Of a stretch of DNA of 64,000 bases, positions 61,133 to 64,000 are shown piece by piece. A model generated the notes under the pieces. The model did not search any database, was not told where the DNA came from, and was given only the letters and a program-made list of their open reading frames with translations. Position numbers and translations under genes: made by a program. The DNA comes from Pseudomonas orientalis (GTDB lineage Bacteria; Pseudomonadota; Gammaproteobacteria; Pseudomonadales; Pseudomonadaceae), in assembly GCF_001439815.1 (NCBI RefSeq), contig NZ_JYLM01000006.1:124001-188000 (forward strand), written 5' to 3'. How positions within the stretch are numbered: position 1 is the stretch's first letter; the number at the start of each line of letters is the position of its first letter.

Positions 61133-63778
61133 ATGCAAGACCTCGATCCCGTCGAAACCCAGGAATGGCTGGACGCCCTGGAATCGGTTCTCGACAAAGA
61201 AGGCGAAGACCGTGCTCATTACCTGATGACCCGTATGGGCGAACTCGCGACCCGCAGCGGCTCGCAGTTGCCTTACGCCATCACCACGCCATACCGCAAC
61301 ACCATCCCCGTTACCCACGAAGCACGCATGCCTGGCGACCTGTTCATGGAACGCCGCATTCGCTCGCTGGTACGCTGGAACGCCATGGCGATGGTAATGC
61401 GCACGAACTTGAAAGATTCGGACCTGGGCGGTCACATCTCCAGCTTCGCTTCCAGCGCAACCCTGTATGACATCGGCTTCAACTACTTCTTCCAGGCCCC
61501 GACCGACGAACACGGCGGCGACCTGATCTACTTCCAGGGCCACACCTCGCCAGGCGTCTACGCCCGTGCGTTCATGGAAGGCCGCATCACCGAAGAACAA
61601 ATGAACAACTTCCGCCAGGAAGTCGACGGTCAGGGCCTGTCGTCCTACCCGCACCCTTGGCTGATGCCTGATTTCTGGCAGTTCCCGACCGTTTCCATGG
61701 GCCTGGGCCCGATCCAGGCGATCTACCAGGCACGCTTCATGAAGTACCTGGAAGCCCGCGGCTTCATCCCTGAAGGCAAGCAGAAAGTCTGGTGTTTCCT
61801 GGGCGACGGCGAGTGTGACGAGCCGGAATCCCTGGGCGCCATCTCCCTGGCCGGCCGCGAAAAGCTGGACAACCTGATCTTCGTCATCAACTGCAACCTG
61901 CAGCGCCTCGACGGCCCGGTTCGCGGCAACGGCAAGATCATCCAGGAACTCGAAGGCGTGTTCCGTGGCGCTCACTGGAACGTGACCAAAGTCATCTGGG
62001 GCCGTTTCTGGGACCCACTGCTGGCCAAGGACGTCGACGGTATCCTGCAACGTCGCATGGACGAAGTCATCGACGGCGAGTACCAGAACTACAAAGCCAA
62101 AGACGGTGCGTTCGTGCGCGAGCACTTCTTCAACACGCCTGAACTCAAGGCGATGGTTGCCGACCTGTCCGACGACGAAATCTGGAAGCTCAACCGTGGC
62201 GGCCACGACCCATACAAGGTCTACGCGGCGTACCACGAAGCGGTCAACCACAAGGAACAGCCGACCGTCATCCTGGCCAAGACCATCAAGGGTTATGGCA
62301 CCGGTGCCGGCGAAGCGAAGAACACCGCGCACAACACCAAGAAAGTCGACGTCGACAGCCTGAAGCTGTTCCGCGACCGCTTCGACATCCCGGTCAAGGA
62401 CGAAGAGCTGGAGAACCTGCCGTTCTTCAAGCCGGAGCCGAACAGCGCCGAAGCCCGCTACCTCAGTGAGCGCCGCAGCGCCCTGGGCGGTTTCGTGCCG
62501 CAACGCCGCGCCAAGAGCATGAGCATCCCGACGCCGCCACTCGATACCCTCAAGGCTATCCTGGACGGCTCGGGCGACCGTGAAATCTCCACCACCATGG
62601 CTTTCGTGCGCATCCTTGCGCAGCTGGTCAAGGACAAGGAAATCGGTTCACGCATCGTCCCGATCATCCCGGACGAAGCCCGTACCTTCGGTATGGAAGG
62701 CATGTTCCGTCAGTTGGGCATCTACTCCTCCGTCGGCCAGCTCTACGAGCCAGTCGATAAAGACCAGGTGATGTTCTACAAGGAAGACAAGAAGGGCCAG
62801 ATCCTCGAAGAAGGCATCAACGAAGCGGGCGCCATGAGCTCCTTCATCGCTGCCGGTACCTCGTACTCCAGCCACAACCAGCCGATGCTGCCGTTCTACA
62901 TCTTCTACTCGATGTTCGGCTTCCAGCGCATTGGCGACCTGGCCTGGGCAGCCGGCGACAGCCGTACCCGTGGCTTCCTGATCGGCGGCACCGCCGGGCG
63001 CACCACGCTCAACGGCGAAGGCCTGCAACACGAAGACGGTCACAGCCACATCCTGGCTGCCACCATCCCGAACTGCCGCACCTTTGATCCAACCTACGGC
63101 TACGAGCTGGCGGTGATCATCCAGGACGGCATGAAGAAGATGACCGAGGAGCAGCAGGACGTTTTCTACTACATCACCGTGATGAACGAGTCCTACCAGC
63201 AGCCAGCCATGCCGGCCGGCGTGGAAGAAGGCATCATCAAGGGCATGTACCTGCTCGAAGAAGACACCAAGGAAGCGGCGCACCACGTACAGCTGATGGG
63301 CTCCGGCACCATCCTGCGCGAAGTGCGTGAAGCGGCTAAGATCCTGCGTGACGAATTCAACGTCGGCGCCGATGTGTGGAGCGTCACCAGCTTCAACGAA
63401 CTGCGTCGCGACGGCCTGGCCGTGGAGCGCAGCAACCGTCTGCACCCTGGCCAGAAGCCACAACTGAGCTATGTCGAAGAGTGCCTGAACGGCCGTAAAG
63501 GTCCGGTCATTGCCTCCACCGACTACATGAAACTGTTTGCTGAACAAATTCGCCAGTGGGTCCCGTCCAAGGAATTCAAAGTCCTGGGCACCGACGGTTT
63601 CGGTCGCAGTGACAGCCGCAAGAAGCTGCGTCACTTCTTCGAAGTCGACCGTCACTTCGTGGTGTTGGCAGCCCTGGAAGCCTTGGCTGACCGTGGTGAG
63701 ATCGAACCCAAGGTGGTGGCTGACGCCATCGTCAAGTTCGGGATCAACCCGGAAAAACGCAACCCACTGGACTGCTGA
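61133..63778 (+). CDS. aceE: Pyruvate dehydrogenase E1 component
   Basis: 881 residues from the ATG at 61133 (MQDLDPVETQEWLDALES), which has GGAG six bases upstream and matches the known Pseudomonas start; an in-frame ATG at 61058 adds 25 residues and is less likely. The thiamine diphosphate motif runs from GDGECDEPES to INCNLQ. E1 decarboxylates pyruvate and acetylates the E2 lipoyl groups. The aceF gene follows after 11 bp. Confidence 0.96.
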   Translation: MQDLDPVETQEWLDALESVLDKEGEDRAHYLMTRMGELATRSGSQLPYAITTPYRNTIPVTHEARMPGDLFMERRIRSLVRWNAMAMVMRTNLKDSDLGGHISSFASSATLYDIGFNYFFQAPTDEHGGDLIYFQGHTSPGVYARAFMEGRITEEQMNNFRQEVDGQGLSSYPHPWLMPDFWQFPTVSMGLGPIQAIYQARFMKYLEARGFIPEGKQKVWCFLGDGECDEPESLGAISLAGREKLDNLIFVINCNLQRLDGPVRGNGKIIQELEGVFRGAHWNVTKVIWGRFWDPLLAKDVDGILQRRMDEVIDGEYQNYKAKDGAFVREHFFNTPELKAMVADLSDDEIWKLNRGGHDPYKVYAAYHEAVNHKEQPTVILAKTIKGYGTGAGEAKNTAHNTKKVDVDSLKLFRDRFDIPVKDEELENLPFFKPEPNSAEARYLSERRSALGGFVPQRRAKSMSIPTPPLDTLKAILDGSGDREISTTMAFVRILAQLVKDKEIGSRIVPIIPDEARTFGMEGMFRQLGIYSSVGQLYEPVDKDQVMFYKEDKKGQILEEGINEAGAMSSFIAAGTSYSSHNQPMLPFYIFYSMFGFQRIGDLAWAAGDSRTRGFLIGGTAGRTTLNGEGLQHEDGHSHILAATIPNCRTFDPTYGYELAVIIQDGMKKMTEEQQDVFYYITVMNESYQQPAMPAGVEEGIIKGMYLLEEDTKEAAHHVQLMGSGTILREVREAAKILRDEFNVGADVWSVTSFNELRRDGLAVERSNRLHPGQKPQLSYVEECLNGRKGPVIASTDYMKLFAEQIRQWVPSKEFKVLGTDGFGRSDSRKKLRHFFEVDRHFVVLAALEALADRGEIEPKVVADAIVKFGINPEKRNPLDC

Positions 63779-63789
63779 GGAGATTTTTT

Positions 63790-64000
63790 GTGAGCGAACT
63801 CATTCGCGTACCTGACATCGGCAGCGGTGAAGGTGAAGTAATCGAGCTGTTTGTGAAGGTCGGCGACACCGTCGAAGCCGACCAGAGCATCCTGACCCTG
63901 GAGTCGGACAAGGCGAGCATGGAAATCCCTGCTCCCAAGGCCGGCGTGGTCAAAAGCCTGAAAGTGAAGCTGGGCGACCGCCTGAAAGAGGGCGACGAAC
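63790..64000 (+). CDS. aceF: Pyruvate dehydrogenase E2 (dihydrolipoyl acetyltransferase), N-terminal fragment
   Basis: Starts with GTG at 63790, seven bases after GAGGAG; runs off the right edge. The visible 70 residues are the first lipoyl domain (SELIRVPDIGSGEGEVIELF) with the lipoylated lysine in ESDKASMEIPAP. In the same operon as aceE. Confidence 0.93.
   Translation, partial: MSELIRVPDIGSGEGEVIELFVKVGDTVEADQSILTLESDKASMEIPAPKAGVVKSLKVKLGDRLKEGDE

Overview
The window is a high-GC chromosomal segment from a Pseudomonas, most likely the P. fluorescens group. The call rests on gene order, which follows the P. aeruginosa block PA4947-PA5016 as I remember it, on the Pseudomonas-type LPS core genes, and on many REP palindromes with a GTGGGAGGGGGCTTGCC core. 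Nearly all of it is core genome. I see no prophage, insertion sequence, CRISPR array, tRNA or rRNA.

Layout. 1-5.6 kb: housekeeping genes for cell-wall, tRNA and RNA metabolism (amiB fragment, tsaE, nnrD, queG, a TRIC-type membrane protein, orn, rsgA). 5.6-6.3 kb: a structured RNA candidate with its own promoter and terminator, directly in front of an orphan PemK/MazF-like gene. 6.3-11.7 kb: motAB, with a sigma-28 type promoter, then HDOD, rhodanese and psd genes. 11.8-24.7 kb: serB divergent from a long YtjB/Smp-like sensor-like protein, an orphan PqiC-type lipoprotein, parC and parE around a phytase-like secreted protein, then yqiA, cpdA, a DUF1249 gene, nudF and a DUF3298 lipoprotein. 24.7-30 kb: thiamine genes (TPP riboswitch, thiC, cytX) and tolC.

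30-57.8 kb is dominated by lipopolysaccharide genes: waaA, hldE, msbA, a WaaL ligase fused to a kinase-like domain, two glycosyltransferases, a PIG-L deacetylase (DnpA-like), Mig-14, a carbamoyltransferase, and the waaF-waaC-waaG-waaP-wapP operon ending in two more kinase-like genes. These genes make ADP-heptose, transfer Kdo and heptoses to lipid A, phosphorylate and decorate the core, flip it across the membrane (MsbA) and add O-antigen (WaaL). A TonB-dependent receptor and a small lipoprotein split the LPS block. The end of the window carries glnE and, divergently, aceE and the start of aceF. The glnE-aceE gap contains two operator-like palindromes of the FadR/PdhR type.

Most interesting signals: the promoter, stem-loop and terminator array before the PemK-like gene; the paired PdhR-like operators; a degenerate cyclase-like domain on the YtjB homologue; the WaaL-kinase fusion and a second LPS kinase-like protein that both lack the catalytic Asp; a tandem two-kinase protein; a Nudix-like helix in an unnamed protein; and nested repeat elements at 3.4 and 37.4 kb. 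All functional claims come from reading motifs and gene order; no database search was run.
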